In this document: piece after piece, positions 1 through 11,570 of the stretch
Layout: each line of letters begins with the position of its first letter
Numbering within the stretch: the first letter of the stretch is position 1
Assembly (NCBI GenBank): GCA_963585895.1
Contig: OY757917.1
Span: 105,045,156 to 105,109,155 of the forward strand
Length of the DNA stretch: 64,000 bases
Source: Sepioteuthis lessoniana
Lineage: Eukaryota > Mollusca > Cephalopoda > Myopsida > Loliginidae
Reading direction: 5' to 3'
Notes under the pieces: generated by a model
Told to the model about the DNA's origin: nothing
The model's database searches: none
What the model saw: only the letters and a program-made list of their open reading frames with translations
Program-made: the position numbers and the translations under genes

Positions 1-25
1 TATATATATATATATATATATATAT
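1..25. repeat. (TA)n microsatellite
   Basis: Uninterrupted TA dinucleotide tract at the window edge, followed by a GT-rich stretch to about position 75. It probably continues to the left of the window. Confidence 0.95.
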
Positions 26-570
26 GTATTTATATGTAAGTGTGTGTGAGGTGTGTGTGTGTTTATGTGTGTATACATACAGAGAGTGATAGAAGGAAAT
101 TGATATGTAATTATTTAAGGTTTAAGATATTTAGTTCCCAATACAGAAAGTAAAAACTTTATCAACTCAGTCAAAAGTTTACTAGCCTACAATGCTACTT
201 CTAGTAAATCGATATTTATCGACTATGTAAAACAGACACATATGTTATAGGAACTAGGAGGCATTCAGACATTTACAAAGATACACGTCAAACACACAAA
301 TGTTCGTGTTTGTGTGTGTGTGTCTCTGTATGTGTGTGTGTGTGTGGGCGCACGCCCACGCGTGCACGTCCATGTTTCTGCTTAAACCAGTGTTGATGCG
401 GACATTTATACATTCACACCAAGATTCTTTCCATGCCAGATTCTCAATTTTATAGCCTTCTGTCTGGTGGTGATTATTATTACGCCCATCTTTGCGTGTG
501 AGTCTCTGTCTTTGTCTGTCCATCTCATTTTCCGTTTGCCTGCCTGTCTGTCTCTCTCTCTTTCCCTATT

Positions 571-574
571 TCTT

Positions 575-633
<59 letters not shown>
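571..633. repeat. (TC)n(TA)n compound microsatellite
   Basis: A TC tract of about 26 bases passes directly into about 36 bases of TA. The open reading frames across it encode only Ser-Leu and Ile-Tyr repeats and are not genes. Confidence 0.95.
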
Positions 634-635
<2 letters not shown>

Positions 636-865
636 TGAGTTACTGCAATTCTTCACAGTTTTCATAGACTATTCTCTCAATTCTAGCAGATTTTTTTCAG
701 TTCTGTGGTGTGGACTGTCCTAATTCTTCCGCGGATTTCTAGTTCCCTTATTCTCTTTCCAGGGTTGCCATGATTATTCTAAGGGTTCCTTACAGTATTG
801 GTAATTCTGTCACCTTTAGGTTATACAACCTTTTTATCTATCCGCCCAAATCCAGTTTGTTTTTT

Positions 866-1376
866 GGGGGTTTCATGGCCTATAAACCTTTGTAGGTTAT
901 TTAATGCCAAATCCATTTTTATTCAAATAAACAGTTCTATTAGAAACAATTCAGTTTAGCATAAGTACACAGTTTCATTGTTAAAACATTTCTATTTCAA
1001 GAAATTGTGTTTAGTCAAGCCTTCTAATTCAAGCAATTCAATTTTATATAGGTTTCGCTTACACGCAATTAAATGTCTTAAACAGTCCCATTTCAAACAA
1101 ATAGGTTTGACATAAGTAGGTGGTTTAAATGCCAAAACCGTTCTATTTAAAGCAATTTAGTTTAGGATAAGTACTCAGGTTAAATGTCAAAACAGTCCTA
1201 TTTTAAGCAATTCGGTTTAACACGTTTTAGTTCTATTTGACCCATAGATAGGACCCAGCATTACTGGAACCTCCCATCAGATTGTTCATTGTCATATACA
1301 GGACACTCATTGAGTGGGACCTTTCCCCTCGCAGAGATGCAGTTGGTGTATTCTGCAGCCCCAGCTGACTGGGCGA
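866..1376 (-). repeat. Family F interspersed repeat, near full length
   Basis: Reading the minus strand, the copy starts with a CCCAGTC-AGCTGGGG-like head and a TCTGCGAGGGG segment. It continues through CTGGACCC and a run of imperfect 50-60 bp units containing AAACTGAATTG and AGAACTGTTTTGACA. It ends in a tail resembling TAACCTACAAAGGTTTATAGG. The same architecture recurs at twelve other places in the window. No ORF is preserved. The tail is shared with SINE-D, so mobilisation by a common LINE is likely (inference). Confidence 0.75.
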
Positions 1377-1404
1377 TCAAAATTCAGTTTTCTTCGTTAG
1401 GTAT

Positions 1405-2068
1405 TGTTATATAGTCATCTACAGCATCACAACGACACCATAATAAAGACAGATGCATGAAGGAAAACGCCGGAAGAAAGGAAGCAGGAAGACTTCTTTA
1501 ACAATATTTTACCTCTCACTTTATTGCAAGGGTTTGAAAGGGTTGTTCAAGGTTTGCATGTGAGAGGGTGCTAGAGACCGAACATAAACTTCATATTTTG
1601 ACCCCACTGTTATGACCGTTACGTTGTGTCTTTCTTGTTCTCTTAGATGCTCAACCAGAGGTATTGGGGTCCACTCCATCGGGGCTTTTTCGAGGGCCCC
1701 CTAAGTCGGGTGTGGCCTTCCCTACCACATCTGGTCTCTACTGTCTGGAAGTCTGCTGGCAACTGCTTTGGCACCCAACTCAACTCAATTATATAATAAT
1801 TCAACGCCCACACGATCGCCCACTGGATCTTTGAAATCGAAAGTTTAATCGTCATCAAGCGGAAATAACTGTCATGCAGTTCAGAGGTTACTCTCTTCCG
1901 GTGTGTCACTGTAGTGGCACAATGGGACCTTCACCTTGTCCCATATTATAAGCCTTAATCCGCCCACGCGATCTCTTTCGATTACTGGCCATTGGAATGT
2001 GTCACTTCCTTCCGGTGTATCACCTCGGAATAGCATTTTTGGGCCGGGGCGAGGGTCAAAATATAACA
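1405..2068 (-). repeat. Family E LTR-like repeat, copy 1
   Basis: On the minus strand the copy begins TGTTATATTTTGACCC at 2068. It runs through a GC-richer body and reaches a conserved segment with an AATAAAG polyadenylation-type signal next to a GTGAGAG motif (about 1505-1530). The TGTTA start is typical of LTR termini. Copies 2 (6181-6604) and 3 (51778-51910) share the AATAAAGTG-containing segment. An internal inverted copy of the TTTTGACCCC end lies near 1598. The 3' terminus is not sharply defined, so solo LTR is an inference. Confidence 0.4.
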
Positions 2069-3714
2069 GTATCAGATTAAACTATTCTGAATAATAATGT
2101 GTGTTAAAGCTGTCAATTGATCCCAGACGACCACATCATTCATATTTTTTCTATTTCTACTTTTATTGAAGTGTTGTTTTTTTGTTATTGGGGAAAACAA
2201 TTATTCTTAATTGGACTTTTGCTTTGTCTGTACCATTAATAAGAAAAGAAAAATCCCTTTCCATCACAGTACATGATAGAATTCTCCAACTAGAGCCCAG
2301 ATACCCACTCATAATTCTAGTTCAGTGTTTTTCTATTCTATCCAATGGTCATTTATACGAAAAATACTAACCATCGAATTCTAGCATTTCATTTTTGAAG
2401 CGGTTGTTTAAACTGATGCTGATTTCATTGCGCTCCCAAATTTTTTTCACGTATTCTCTCATATATGGTTCCAAAATATATAATCGATCATTTTAAAACA
2501 AAAAGAAAACATTATACTTAGCTGCAATATAATTGTTGTTTGCGTTTTTTAACGAAGCAATGTATTAACATAGTTCAAAATCATTTTAAACAATATCCGA
2601 TTTACATCTTTTTTACTCATATATTGGAACCTGAAAGTTAGAATAGACTGGGAAAAATATCAAGAAAGAGGTGACTCTACACCTTTTAATTCTGGAAAAC
2701 TGCAACTTCATCACCAGATGCAGTAGATTGAGGGATGTAGTCAATGATGTCATCAAATAAAATCGACAATTTTCATTGGATGAAGTAATAACAGTTACAT
2801 CCGTCCTTCTGTTTAGTTAAATAGTATTACTCAAATAAGATTTTAACCAATCCTCATTGGTTAAAATTCCTATTGAGGATTGCAGAAATCTTTCACTTAC
2901 ACCGACACACCTCTTATTCTTGTAATTTTGAAGCCATGCAGGAATCCCAACTGAGAACTAATTGCTCTTCGACTGGGAGAAAAAGTATAATGTTGCATAG
3001 ACCCAAAACTTTCAATGACTCCTGGAATTACATCAACAACAAAGCATTCTTGTAAACAGGAAAAATAAATACGAAGTAAACGAATTGACACAATACAAAA
3101 CATATTCATATGATAGTTTATTGTACTTAAGTGAGATGATTGTGAAGACTGCTAGCATTTACCAAGTTTACCTGGAGGATTGCCAAGAAAATGGAGACAC
3201 CAGACTCTTTAGATCTATAGAACTGACTTTTCAACCCAATGATACCCAATACACTCATTATGAAGAAAGTGTCAGTCCCCAATGCTTGAGATGAACGAGC
3301 TAGATTATAACCTTCACCGAAGAGCAGGCACCAGGTCTTTTTGATATTAGAATGATCAGCGAATGATTGAATTTTACTCAATCGGCACTTAATGGCACTT
3401 GGACAAATGCCGTGTGCATACGGACAAGTGATTGTCAAAAGTTTAAGTTTTATGCCCAAAATAATATTCCTACTTTAACTTCTTGATTTCAGTAGTTCGG
3501 TCTTTTTTTGATAACTCTCTAAACCCAGCGTCGAGGTACTTATTTTGAAACTATTTAGAAGATACAACTGTTTGCAATGAATAAACTGGAAGCAGTCTCG
3601 TATGATTATCTCGAGCATTTTAAAGAAGAATTATATTATATACTTCTTTTACAAAAAGATGCAATTAGCACACATTTGAGGATGTCTACCTTGTTCTGTT
3701 ATTTAGGAGTAAAT
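2069..3714. other. AT-rich stretch without recognised feature
   Basis: ORFs here are short, overlap on both strands and have no recognisable domain. Imperfect ATTGGTTAAAA repeats lie near 2850. I see no gene, RNA or assignable repeat. Confidence 0.5.
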
Positions 3715-4035
3715 CAATGCATAATCATCTCTTTCTCTCCATCCATGTCTATCATACATCGCTCCCAGCTGATCTTTCAGACTACATCCTTTGTCCAAAC
3801 AGAGCTGATGTAAATAAGTTCTTGCTGGCCGGCCAACATTGGCCCGTACAGGTTTAGGGGTCTGTAGAAGAACGTCACATATGGCTTCTCCAGCATAGTC
3901 CCGCGTGTCTAGTTCATTTTGGATGGTTTTAGAGACCGTACAGCTGTTGTTTCATGTAGTTTTGCTTCCAGGATTTGTTCAAAATAGCACGTAGCATTCT
4001 TACCTAGTTCCCATCTAGCTATTTTATCTATGCGT
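3715..4035 (-). pseudogene. RTE-like LINE, 3' end of RT ORF (relic)
   Basis: Minus-strand translation gives, in broken frames, KSWKQ, KQQLYG, RHAG.CWRS, GRPARTYLHQLC and AMYDRHGWRERD. This is the C-terminal tail of the same reverse transcriptase that is better preserved at 31682-32530. Several stops and frameshifts make it non-functional. The piece is 5'-truncated, as expected for target-primed reverse transcription. RTE-like is my best family guess; the homology between copies is seen directly. Confidence 0.7.
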
Positions 4036-4073
4036 TTTTGTTGTATAGTCACAATACAACTATACAAATATAC

Positions 4074-4467
4074 TGATGCAGGAAAATCCGAAACACTGAC
4101 GACTCTCTTGTTCAGGTACGAAACGTTTATTATCCTCTTGACTTTAGTTTTTCGATGCGAGGAGAGAGAGACATAATTTTTACTATGCTGACTGTTCCTA
4201 CATCGCCTACAGTCAATCCCACCCCCCAGTTTGACTGGCCCGGCCCAGATTCAAATCTCAACTTACTGCTTTTTCGAAATCACCAAATTCTCAGCCCATC
4301 GCTTCCGGGCATGATGTCATTTAGACCCCAGTCTATTTCATCTCTGGGTTTTTTTATTATGACATTTGTGATTGTCATACCCTCTGCGTTCGAGCGTGAA
4401 CTGTACTCAATGTGTGTGCACCTGCACGAAGAGTCGAATAGTTCAAAGCCCAACCAAACCGAATGAT
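4074..4467 (-). repeat. Family B LTR-like repeat, copy 1
   Basis: Read on the minus strand it starts ATTCGGTTTGGTTGGGCTT. It contains GACAATCACAAATGTCATAA, then TGACATCA (a CRE-like octamer with one change), GCCCGGAAGCGATGGGCTGAG, and an AATAAACG motif followed by TTTCGTACCTGAAC. Copies at 39807-40250 and 57888-58270 keep the same order of blocks. A CRE-type site, a TATTAAAAA-type box in copy 2 and an AATAAA-type signal in that order suggest an LTR, but the ends are not resolved. Antisense ORFs across it are shadows. Confidence 0.6.
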
Positions 4468-4542
4468 AAAATATAATTAACAAAAAAATGATTAATATAA
4501 AAAAAATCATTCTGTAATTATATAACATTTTGTTATCATCTA

Positions 4543-4655
4543 TGTAGTGACTCCTTGGCGAAGTGCTGGGCTGCAGCCTCGAAATAAACGTGTTTGAACT
4601 CTAGCTGCGCAATTACGTTCACCTCATTTCACCAATTCTGTCCAGCCATTTTAAG
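4543..4655 (+). repeat. SINE-D head fragment, decayed
   Basis: The block GACTCCTTGGCGAAGTGCTGG through GTGTTTGAACTCTAGCTGCGC and ATTACGTTCACCTC matches the tRNA-like head of SINE-D (B box TTTGAACTCTA here against GAGTTCGAACTCC). The body and tail are missing. An inverted counterpart lies at 6660-6770. Confidence 0.5.
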
Positions 4656-4699
4656 TATGCGGTTGTTTTGGGATCAGTTGGGTGAAGTGTGTGTCATGG

Positions 4700-4930
4700 T
4701 CGGTTGAGACTTCTTGACAAGATTGCTGGGAAAGCTCAGTAGTCGCGTCTTGTAGGCGAGACTGACCCACACTCTGAGCCTCAGGGACCTGTCCCCCCAG
4801 GTTCTAATCCTCTTTGGAGGGTCTATGTATATCGCCTGGCGCTTGAGGCGCCCCCTTTTAGGTGAATGCCAACTGGGTCCGAGGCATTTTTGTGTTCAGC
4901 AGGCGTGTCTGGGCTGTGGCCTTGAGTTTG
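4700..4930. repeat. GC-rich unclassified repeat with GCGCCTGAGGC-like core
   Basis: The core CTTGAGGCGCCCCCTTTTAG lies near 4842-4861. A similar block (TTGGCGCCTGAGGCCCCCT) lies at 62234-62255 with a related context, so this is probably an interspersed repeat. No ORF or tRNA head is seen. Assignment is uncertain. Confidence 0.3.
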
Positions 4931-5431
4931 GACACCTAAATCTCAGCTTTTTGCTATACTAGTACGTCTGGTGAGGCAAATATCTGTAGTGAATCTACAC
5001 AGTAGTATTGACACAACCACATCTTGAAAGAAATTCCATTTGATTTTATCGGATAGATCACATTTCCATATGAATGGTAACCAATTGATAACAGTTCAAG
5101 ACATCGCTAGGCGTATATTTAAATCACTTTAAGAAGATGATATATTACTATCAACTAATTAGGGATAAGATGCATAGCATTCTCAACGCAATAGCTAAAT
5201 ATTTTGTCTCCATAAGAAATACACTGAAAAAAGATAATAAATTATTTAAAATAGAGGTAGAATTTTTTCAAACCATGCTGAAGAAAATATAAGGAATGTA
5301 TTTTGCAAGAGATTAAATTGATTTGAAATTAAGTTGTTACTAACATTTTTTTTACGTATTCAGTGGATTTACTTTTTATAGAGATCTAAGTGTAAAGGTC
5401 TATGATAAAAAGCAATGGGCTCATATTGATT
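4931..5431. other. AT-rich stretch without recognised feature
   Basis: No ORF of note, no repeat match within the window and no RNA signal recognised. Confidence 0.5.
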
Positions 5432-5995
5432 CTAGCCAAGTCGGCTGGAGAGGAGTAAGACCCATCGACGAGTGTCCTGGATATGACACTAAACAATCAG
5501 ATGGTAAGGTTCCAGCAATGCAAGAGCTATGCGGAATGAGGAGTACATCTTCATTGCCATCGCTCCCAGGTCCACTGTGGCCCGGAGTAGTAGCACCTGA
5601 TAAGGGTCCTTTCTATGGGTTGAATAGAATTAACGGCATACTTGTGCTAAACTGAATTGTTTGATTAAACTGAATAGCTTGAAATAAATATTTTCGACAA
5701 TTAAACTGTACTGACATTTAAACTGCGTAGTTATGCTAAACTGAATTGTTTGAAATTGAACTTTTTTTGACATTGAAACTGTTCTTACACTTAACTGAAT
5801 TGTTATATATAACTGTTTGAATTAACTGAATAGTTTGAAATAGAACTCTTTTTGACAATTAAACTGTGTACTCTTGCTAAGCTGAATTGTTTTAAATAGA
5901 ACTGATTATTTACATAAAAATAGATTTGACGTTAAATAAACTACAAAGGCTGATATGCCATAAAATCCAACCAACCAACCAACCAACCAACCAAT
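5432..5995 (+). repeat. Family F interspersed repeat, full-length-like
   Basis: The order is AAGTCGGCTGG, GACGAGTGTCCTGGATATGA, CACTAAACAATCAGATGGT, then GAGGTTCCAGCAATG and CATCGCTCCCAGGTCCACTG. Several copies follow of the motif GCTAAACTGAATTGTTTGAA with TAGAACT...TTTGACA between them. The tail is CTACAAAGGCTGATATGCC, ending in a (CCAA)n run at 5969-5992. It carries about five internal motif units. The (CCAA)n/(TTGG)n end is also seen at the copy at 12190. Confidence 0.8.
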
Positions 5996-6180
5996 CATAT
6001 TGATTCAAAGTTCCTGGAATAAAATAAAAAACCATGTCATAATATCTTACAGATATCTGAAAGCTATGTATATTTGGTTTCTTAGTAAAATAGAATACTA
6101 GCCTTCGGGGGTTATTGAATACTAAAACCAACCACGTAGAAGAACAACAGTTGTACTTTGGTTGTATACTCATAATACAT

Positions 6181-6604
6181 ATGCATATACAAATATATGC
6201 AGAAACATAGTCAACAATAATGACGACTTCAATAAACGAACGAACACGCTTCTTTATAAAATATATAATCTCTCACACTTTATTCTCGAAAGGGTGATGT
6301 TGGTTGTGTGTGAGAGATGAGCTGGAGACGAGGACAGACTGTTATTTTGACCCAAAGTTCTTCTTTCGACCATAGCAGCACTTCTTTTTCATCTTGGCTT
6401 GGTTGCTCAACCGTGGGTCACTGAGGGCCCAAAGCCCTCTGTCTACCGCTGGTTCTCAATTCGGCATCTTGTCTCCAATTGACTCAAGCCGTCTGTGTGC
6501 TAGTTATATTATTGTTTAACGTCCACCTGCTTCCGCTGTTATTCCGCTTATTCACACAGGCGCATCTCTTGATTGACGGCTCGGTCGAGAGTCAAAATAT
6601 TACA
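6181..6604 (-). repeat. Family E LTR-like repeat, copy 2
   Basis: The minus strand starts TGTAATATTTTGACTCTCG at 6604. It reaches a GTCAAAATAACAGTCTG block near 6335, then an AATAAAGTGTGAGAG signal near 6270-6285, and ends near GACTATGTTTCTGCATAT. Shared blocks with copy 1 and with 51778-51910 define the family. The middle is shorter than in copy 1. No coding sequence is present, consistent with a solo LTR or a non-autonomous element. Confidence 0.45.
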
Positions 6605-6659
6605 CTCTTTAACCTATAACTGCGAAGATAAGTGCGTCATACGTTTCCCAAAAGTTTTA

Positions 6660-6770
6660 ACCTGAGGTGAACGTAATAGCACAGCTAGAGTCCAAACGCG
6701 TTTATTTCGAGGTCGATGTTCAGCATTTTAAGCATTACTCAACGAGGACTCCCCTTCAAATATTTTTACT
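6660..6770 (-). repeat. SINE-D head fragment
   Basis: GAGGTGAACGTAATAGCACA, then GCTAGAGTCCAAACGCG and AACGAGGACTCC, are the complement of the SINE-D head with a mutated B box. The body is absent. Confidence 0.5.
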
Positions 6771-6789
6771 AGGCTCTTTTACCAGTATG

Positions 6790-7018
6790 ATGTGACACAA
6801 GGTCAATTCTAAATGGAGGGCTGGATTCCGGTTTTCTTCTAGACCAGCTGCCATACTGATGTTAAAGAGCGCATCTGATTTACTATTTTCTCATAGCTGG
6901 AAGCAGAATATTTAAATGAATACTTTTCCCAAGTGTATTAGCACTGTGTGAAATGCAAACAGCCTAGCAAAGGATTTCACATATGTCATCGTGTTCATTT
7001 TCTACGGCGATAAACATT
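6790..7018 (-). repeat. SINE-A copy, decayed
   Basis: Blocks complementary to SINE-A appear in order: TGTGACACAAGGTCAATTCT (3' end), TTTTCTTCTAGACCAGCTG, TCATAGCTGGAAGCAGAAT, CTTTTCCCAAGTGTATTAGC, TGTGAAATGCAAACAG and a worn tRNA-like head near 6990. The body order matches the intact copies at 18886 and 45583. Confidence 0.65.
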
Positions 7019-7374
7019 TCATGACGAGTGCCTCATTATTTGAAATACTGCTACTTGTGTGTCAAGAAAGGTCGTACGTAATCAGTGAACATGAATGTAG
7101 TGGAAGCGAGTCAAGAGATACCAACACTTCAGTGATCAATGTCACAAATGCCCAAAATATTCACTGATATGTACTGGTTAGGTTATAGTAAGACCCCGTA
7201 AAATGTGATGCAGATTGGAGTCTGGTCCGAAAAATAATCATTGATGTAATTCCACAATTCAAAGTTAAGTTAACACGTCAAGTGAATGTGAAATATGTTA
7301 ATCTTTTTCTTTTTTAACCACATATCGACAATTAGTTTATGTTAAAGTCATTCTATTAGAAAGACAATAGTTTT

Positions 7375-7505
7375 ACTTGTTAACTCATAGCTACAATGAT
7401 AAATAGTTCCATAATTTTCCAAAGGATATTTGTTGGAAAGTGAACATAATAGCGCAACAGGAGTTTGAAGTCGCTTACAACGTTGTCGCAGGTCAACATT
7501 ATAGA
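7375..7505 (-). repeat. SINE-D fragment, decayed
   Basis: TTAACTCATAGCTACAATGATA, TTCCAAAGGATATTTGTTGG and AAAGTGAACATAATAGCGCA, then CAACAGGAGTTTGAAGTC, correspond to the central body and head of SINE-D on the complement. The 3' tail is missing. Confidence 0.5.
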
Positions 7506-7894
7506 CTTTAACCCGTAGGGATTACCTTCTAAAATACGTTAAGTCCTGTTTTTAATCAAGTAGTATGAAAACTATTTTTTACTGACCTTTACTCGAAAGT
7601 GTATTTCATGTATATAACACGTCCAATGAAAATTAAAGCTCACCCTATTATATTACTTGCAGTAGTATTTTCCCTCGGGTGATTTTCATTGACTTCCGAT
7701 TGAGAGCAAGTCTCCTCAGATCTCCAAGAGACTTCTTGGCATTCTAGTAGCTTTCAGCAATGCAGTGGTTTGGACAAACTCAATTCTTCTTCCGATTTCC
7801 GGTCTCCCCAATAAATTTCCAGGTTTCTCAGAACAGTTTCAAGGGTTGAAACTTTGATTGATTTTTATTGTCAACTTCAGGTTACAAAGTTTAT

Positions 7895-8205
7895 CTTAGC
7901 CTTGTCGGATGGCACTAAACGATCTGATGATGAGGCTCCAGTGGAGTAGCCCCTCATTCCCATTACTCCCAGGTCAACTCTGTTTCGGATTGGTAGCACC
8001 TGATATGATCCTGTCGATAAGTCATATAGAACTGTTTGATATTTAAATTGTGTGCAAACAAATGACTTATATTAAAGTGAATTGTTAGAAAAATAACTTT
8101 TTGACCATTAAACTGTGTGATATGTGGCAACAGTTGGAACCATTAAATAGTGTGTAAACAAATGAGTAATGTTGTATAGAATTAATATTGTTATATTGCA
8201 ATACT
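7895..8205 (+). repeat. Family F repeat, partial
   Basis: GATGGCACTAAACGATCTGA, GAGGCTCCAGT, CATTACTCCCAGGTCAACTC and GTAGCACCTGATATGATCC mark the F core. Worn motif units follow (AAAGTGAATTGTTAG, CATTAAACTGTGTG). The 3' tail is not recognisable. Confidence 0.6.
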
Positions 8206-9380
8206 TGAAAACATTTAACTGCGTGCCAAAAAAGAGCTTTGGCCCGTTTCAAAATGTTATAAAAAATGAGATTACAAATCAGATATATTCAATATATATG
8301 TATAAAGTGGATTTGGTATTAACCTACAATTTTCGATATATCATAAAACGCAAATAATTGAACACAAGCAACACCTTTTTTTAATTCTCTAGCAAGTTCC
8401 TGGTATTCATTTAATTTTTCGCTTTCGTTCATTTTAACTCAATGATATTCAACTGCTGTAAGGTCTTCTCATTTATAAGTTTTTATTTTATACTTCAACA
8501 TATTTTTTAGCGTGGATTGGGTAATCCGTTTGTGTCCCAGAGAATCTTATGCGTTTCATTTTCAAGGTTAGGAAATAAATGATTTTTCAGTATGGTCAAC
8601 TGATAGCTTTGCTTGGAAATATCTAAAATTGAAACATCTGCGTTAAGAAATCTCCAACAGTACGTATTGGCTATTTTTGTTTTAGATATAGAAAACAATT
8701 CTCTGACTCCAGACAGTTTATAAACTGAATCATATTTTGTGTCTTCACATATATAGGTCATTCTCAGAAAGGTATATGATCACTTTAAGGTTAAAAGACT
8801 CGAATTAATTGATTCACTCGTCTTTTTAGTGGCATAAGAACTAGTAACTGCTGGTTTGGAATTATGAGATTGCGTTTGTTTTAGAATTATATAATAAACA
8901 TTGGAAAATGGCTAATACTGAAAAGTCTCATTACTGAAACAAGTAAAACAATCTACTTGGCGTTTATGATATAAAATATATAATGAAAAATAAAGTCTTA
9001 TTGATATGAAATCAAAGCCAATGCCTAATCATAGTAAATAAAACCGCTTACATCAATGGTAAAAAAAAGCAAAAAAACAACAACAAACAAACAAATAAAC
9101 AAATAAAAACAAATAGAGAAAAAACTGAACTATCTTTATTATTGCCTCAAATTTTAATGAAACTTCAATGACAAAGTCACACATAGGAAGTGCTTATTTT
9201 CTATGATTATAGTTTACGATGTTCTCTTACGATGTTGTAGCAATAAGATATAATTTTTCTAGAAAGATTTCTCAGAAATACTAAAAGGTAGGAGATTTAT
9301 CATATTTTGTCTATGATTTGATATCCTAATGAGAATTAAATTATGGAAATATAATCTGAGAGTATAAAGAGAAAAGAAAA
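8206..9380. other. AT-rich stretch, possible LINE relic inside
   Basis: Mostly featureless. Minus-strand 8505-8575 encodes LENETHKILWD, which resembles LENDTHKLRRD in the endonuclease-LINE fragment at 53797-54412. The match is short and could be chance. A run of CAAA/CAAAT units lies at 9070-9115. Confidence 0.3.
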
Positions 9381-9433
9381 ACAAAGTATTCGAAATATGA
9401 TGAATTTATTCCAGATGGAAAAATCAGTGTTAA

Positions 9434-9463
9434 AACGTTTCGGTTTTATTAAACCTTCATCAG
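9434..9463 (-). other. Hammerhead-like core motif
   Basis: The minus strand reads CTGATGAAGGTTT, a four-base loop, AAACC, then GAAACG. This is the CUGANGA - stem II - GAAA layout of hammerhead ribozymes, with one extra base before stem II. I cannot see a matching stem III and cleavage site, so activity is not supported. It resembles motifs at the ends of the Penelope relics in this window. Confidence 0.3.
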
Positions 9464-9585
9464 AACTTTATGATGGGGAAAATATTGTTGCTTGAACAAC
9501 AATGGGCGTTTTTATCATAACGGAAGTAGAGAAAGTATATACAGAGAAAGATCATAAAAAAGAACGCTGACTGAACGATTATTAT

Positions 9586-9630
<45 letters not shown>
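9586..9630. repeat. (CT)n(TA)n microsatellite
   Basis: A short CT run passes into an interrupted TA tract. Confidence 0.9.
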
Positions 9631-9639
9631 TCGATTATG

Positions 9640-10510
9640 GTTTCTCTTTAGACCTGTATTTAATTTTCTTTTACTGCTTAATTTAACTTTGTTTAGTTAT
9701 TGTGAAAGATCTTTTGCTTTTCCCCATAAGACACGGTCTTTTGGCGTGGATCAGAATTGAACAAAGAATATTTCTCTCGGGAGAAAATAGCCAAAACATT
9801 TCGTCTTGTTTCTTTATTCATTTTGTATTAATTTAAAAGGATCACTGCCTGAGAGATGTTTATGCTCTCTAATTCAACAAATAAATTTCTAAATTACCGC
9901 CGGCAAAAATGTGCACGAATCAAAATTGTCTTGTGTGTGCAGGGAGAAAATGAAAATCGCAACATGTATCAAAAGGGAACGAATTTTATTTTCTTGGTTA
10001 TAATTTAATTTTTAATTAGATCCAAAACTGAGAATTCTGTGAGGGGTTGCAATGAGGATTGATTTGATATAAGGAAAATGCCAAACTAAAGAATGCTTCA
10101 AAATTGTCAAAAAAAAAAATCTAAACCACCTGTTATGTTTGGTTTGAAAGCAATGCTTTGAAAAATCGTGAAGATTCCAGAAGGAAGCATGCCGTTTTTA
10201 TTCAAGGATTTGAAATCAGTGAGACTTCTTTCTAGACAGTTGTAATTCTGGCGGAAAAGGAAACAATTGCCTGATAAAAATAGTTGAATTTTCACCCGAC
10301 AAATGTTGCCTGCAGGGATGGGATTAATTATTTTCTTTCCGTGTTGAGCAAGCTTGACTGGCACAAATTATCATCATTTGATCGAATTTGATTATTCCTT
10401 GGTAACTTACACATTCAGCTTTTAGCCAGAATGGGCTAAGTGTTGTAATTTATATCATTTTTGTGAGACTGAGTGACAGCACATCTTCGCAATACTCCAG
10501 GACACTCCTC
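9640..10510. other. No recognised feature
   Basis: Contains a minus-strand frame of 85 codons at 10107-10364 with no recognisable domain. Nothing else supports a gene. Confidence 0.45.
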
Positions 10511-10520
10511 AGTATTCCAG

Positions 10521-10605
10521 TTGTTGTTGTTGTTGTTCTTCTTCTTCTTCTTCTTCTCCTTCTTCTTCTTCTTCTTCTTCTTCTTCTTCTTCTTCTTCTT
10601 CTTCT
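10521..10605. repeat. (TTG)n(CTT)n microsatellite
   Basis: Five TTG units followed by about 22 CTT units with one TCC interruption. Frames across it encode poly-Val/Leu, poly-Phe or, antisense, poly-Arg. These are low-complexity artefacts. Confidence 0.95.
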
Positions 10606-11274
10606 CACACATGTTTTTTTTTTCAACCCAGTTTTATTTGTCAGTTTTTCCCTGAAGTGTGTGCGACAGCTAATCTCCTCTAGTTTTCTCACCTCTTCTT
10701 GGTGACCAAGCCGATTTTAGCAGTGCTGAGGTCTGAATATCACGATTCCTCTTCAGATTTCCAAATATTTTTGTCTATTTTCCCGGTTTTGGAGACTGTT
10801 TCGAGGACTTCAAATACGATTTATGCAATGCATAATGTATTGTCAAATTATTAAATATTTTAGAGAGATAGTATAGGCATGAAACTTCGTATTTTACGAT
10901 TGCCTAAGTCTTGTTGATATAATTTGTGTTAGTAATAATGTGTGAGAGTATGTCATTATGTAAAAGAAAAAGTCAATCTCTCACATAGCATTCTCTTGAA
11001 TTTTATTCAAGAAATTATGAAAGAATTTCTTTTGCAGCTTTGTCGTAGATGAACTAAAAATAACAAATAGATTTACGTAATAAAACTCAATTAAAACAAG
11101 TCCTTAGATTTTAATATGGTTCAAGCGTATCCATATCCATGAAGCTTGGCGTAGTCTGGCAAAAGGCCGCCTGTGTCGGGTATCCAACCCTTAGAGGTTA
11201 ATCAGTAATGCTTTAATCACAGGCGAGATGCCGAGGCTCTGGGAGTGTCTTTTTTAATGACCATATAGAAAGCG
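10606..11274. other. No recognised feature
   Basis: AT-rich. The segment 11140-11240 (GCCGCCTGTGTCGGGTATCC, GCCGAGGCTCTGGGAGTG) is somewhat GC-richer and may be an unassigned old repeat. Confidence 0.4.
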
Positions 11275-11570
11275 AAACAAGGAGGTGACTGTTGTGAAAT
11301 TGTTATCGCCTTTGGAAATGAACGGGGTGACACGCGTTTAATTCCTAGACGATACAGTTGGCATTTCATATTGGACTAATAACGCTGGAAAAGGGATAAA
11401 TCCAACTATTCCATATATCCAGCTATGAGTCAGTAGTAAAACTGGCTGAGATATTTAACTATATTTTGGCAATCAGTCGAGGAGAAGGAAAACACTAAAT
11501 ACAAGCTTATGAAACTCCACTTGTGTCACATGCAGCTCATGCGGAGTTGCTGGTAAATATAAATATGTGA
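11275..11570 (+). repeat. SINE-A copy, divergent
   Basis: A worn head TGTGAAATTGTTATCGCCTT is followed by CGATACAGTTGGCATTTCAT, CTGGAAAAGGGATAAATCC, ATATCCAGCTATGAGTC, GTCGAGGAGAAGGAAAACAC, GAAACTCCACTTGTGTCACA and TGGTAAATAT. All SINE-A blocks are present in order. The B box is degraded. Confidence 0.65.

Noticed and set aside
8505..8575. LENETHKILWD peptide as an endonuclease-LINE relic
   Set aside because: Only about 11 residues match and the flanks do not extend the match, so I kept it as a remark, not a feature.
10463..10705. ORFs rich in Leu/Val, Phe or, antisense, Arg
   Set aside because: They only translate the (TTG)n(CTT)n tract. No conserved sequence on either side.
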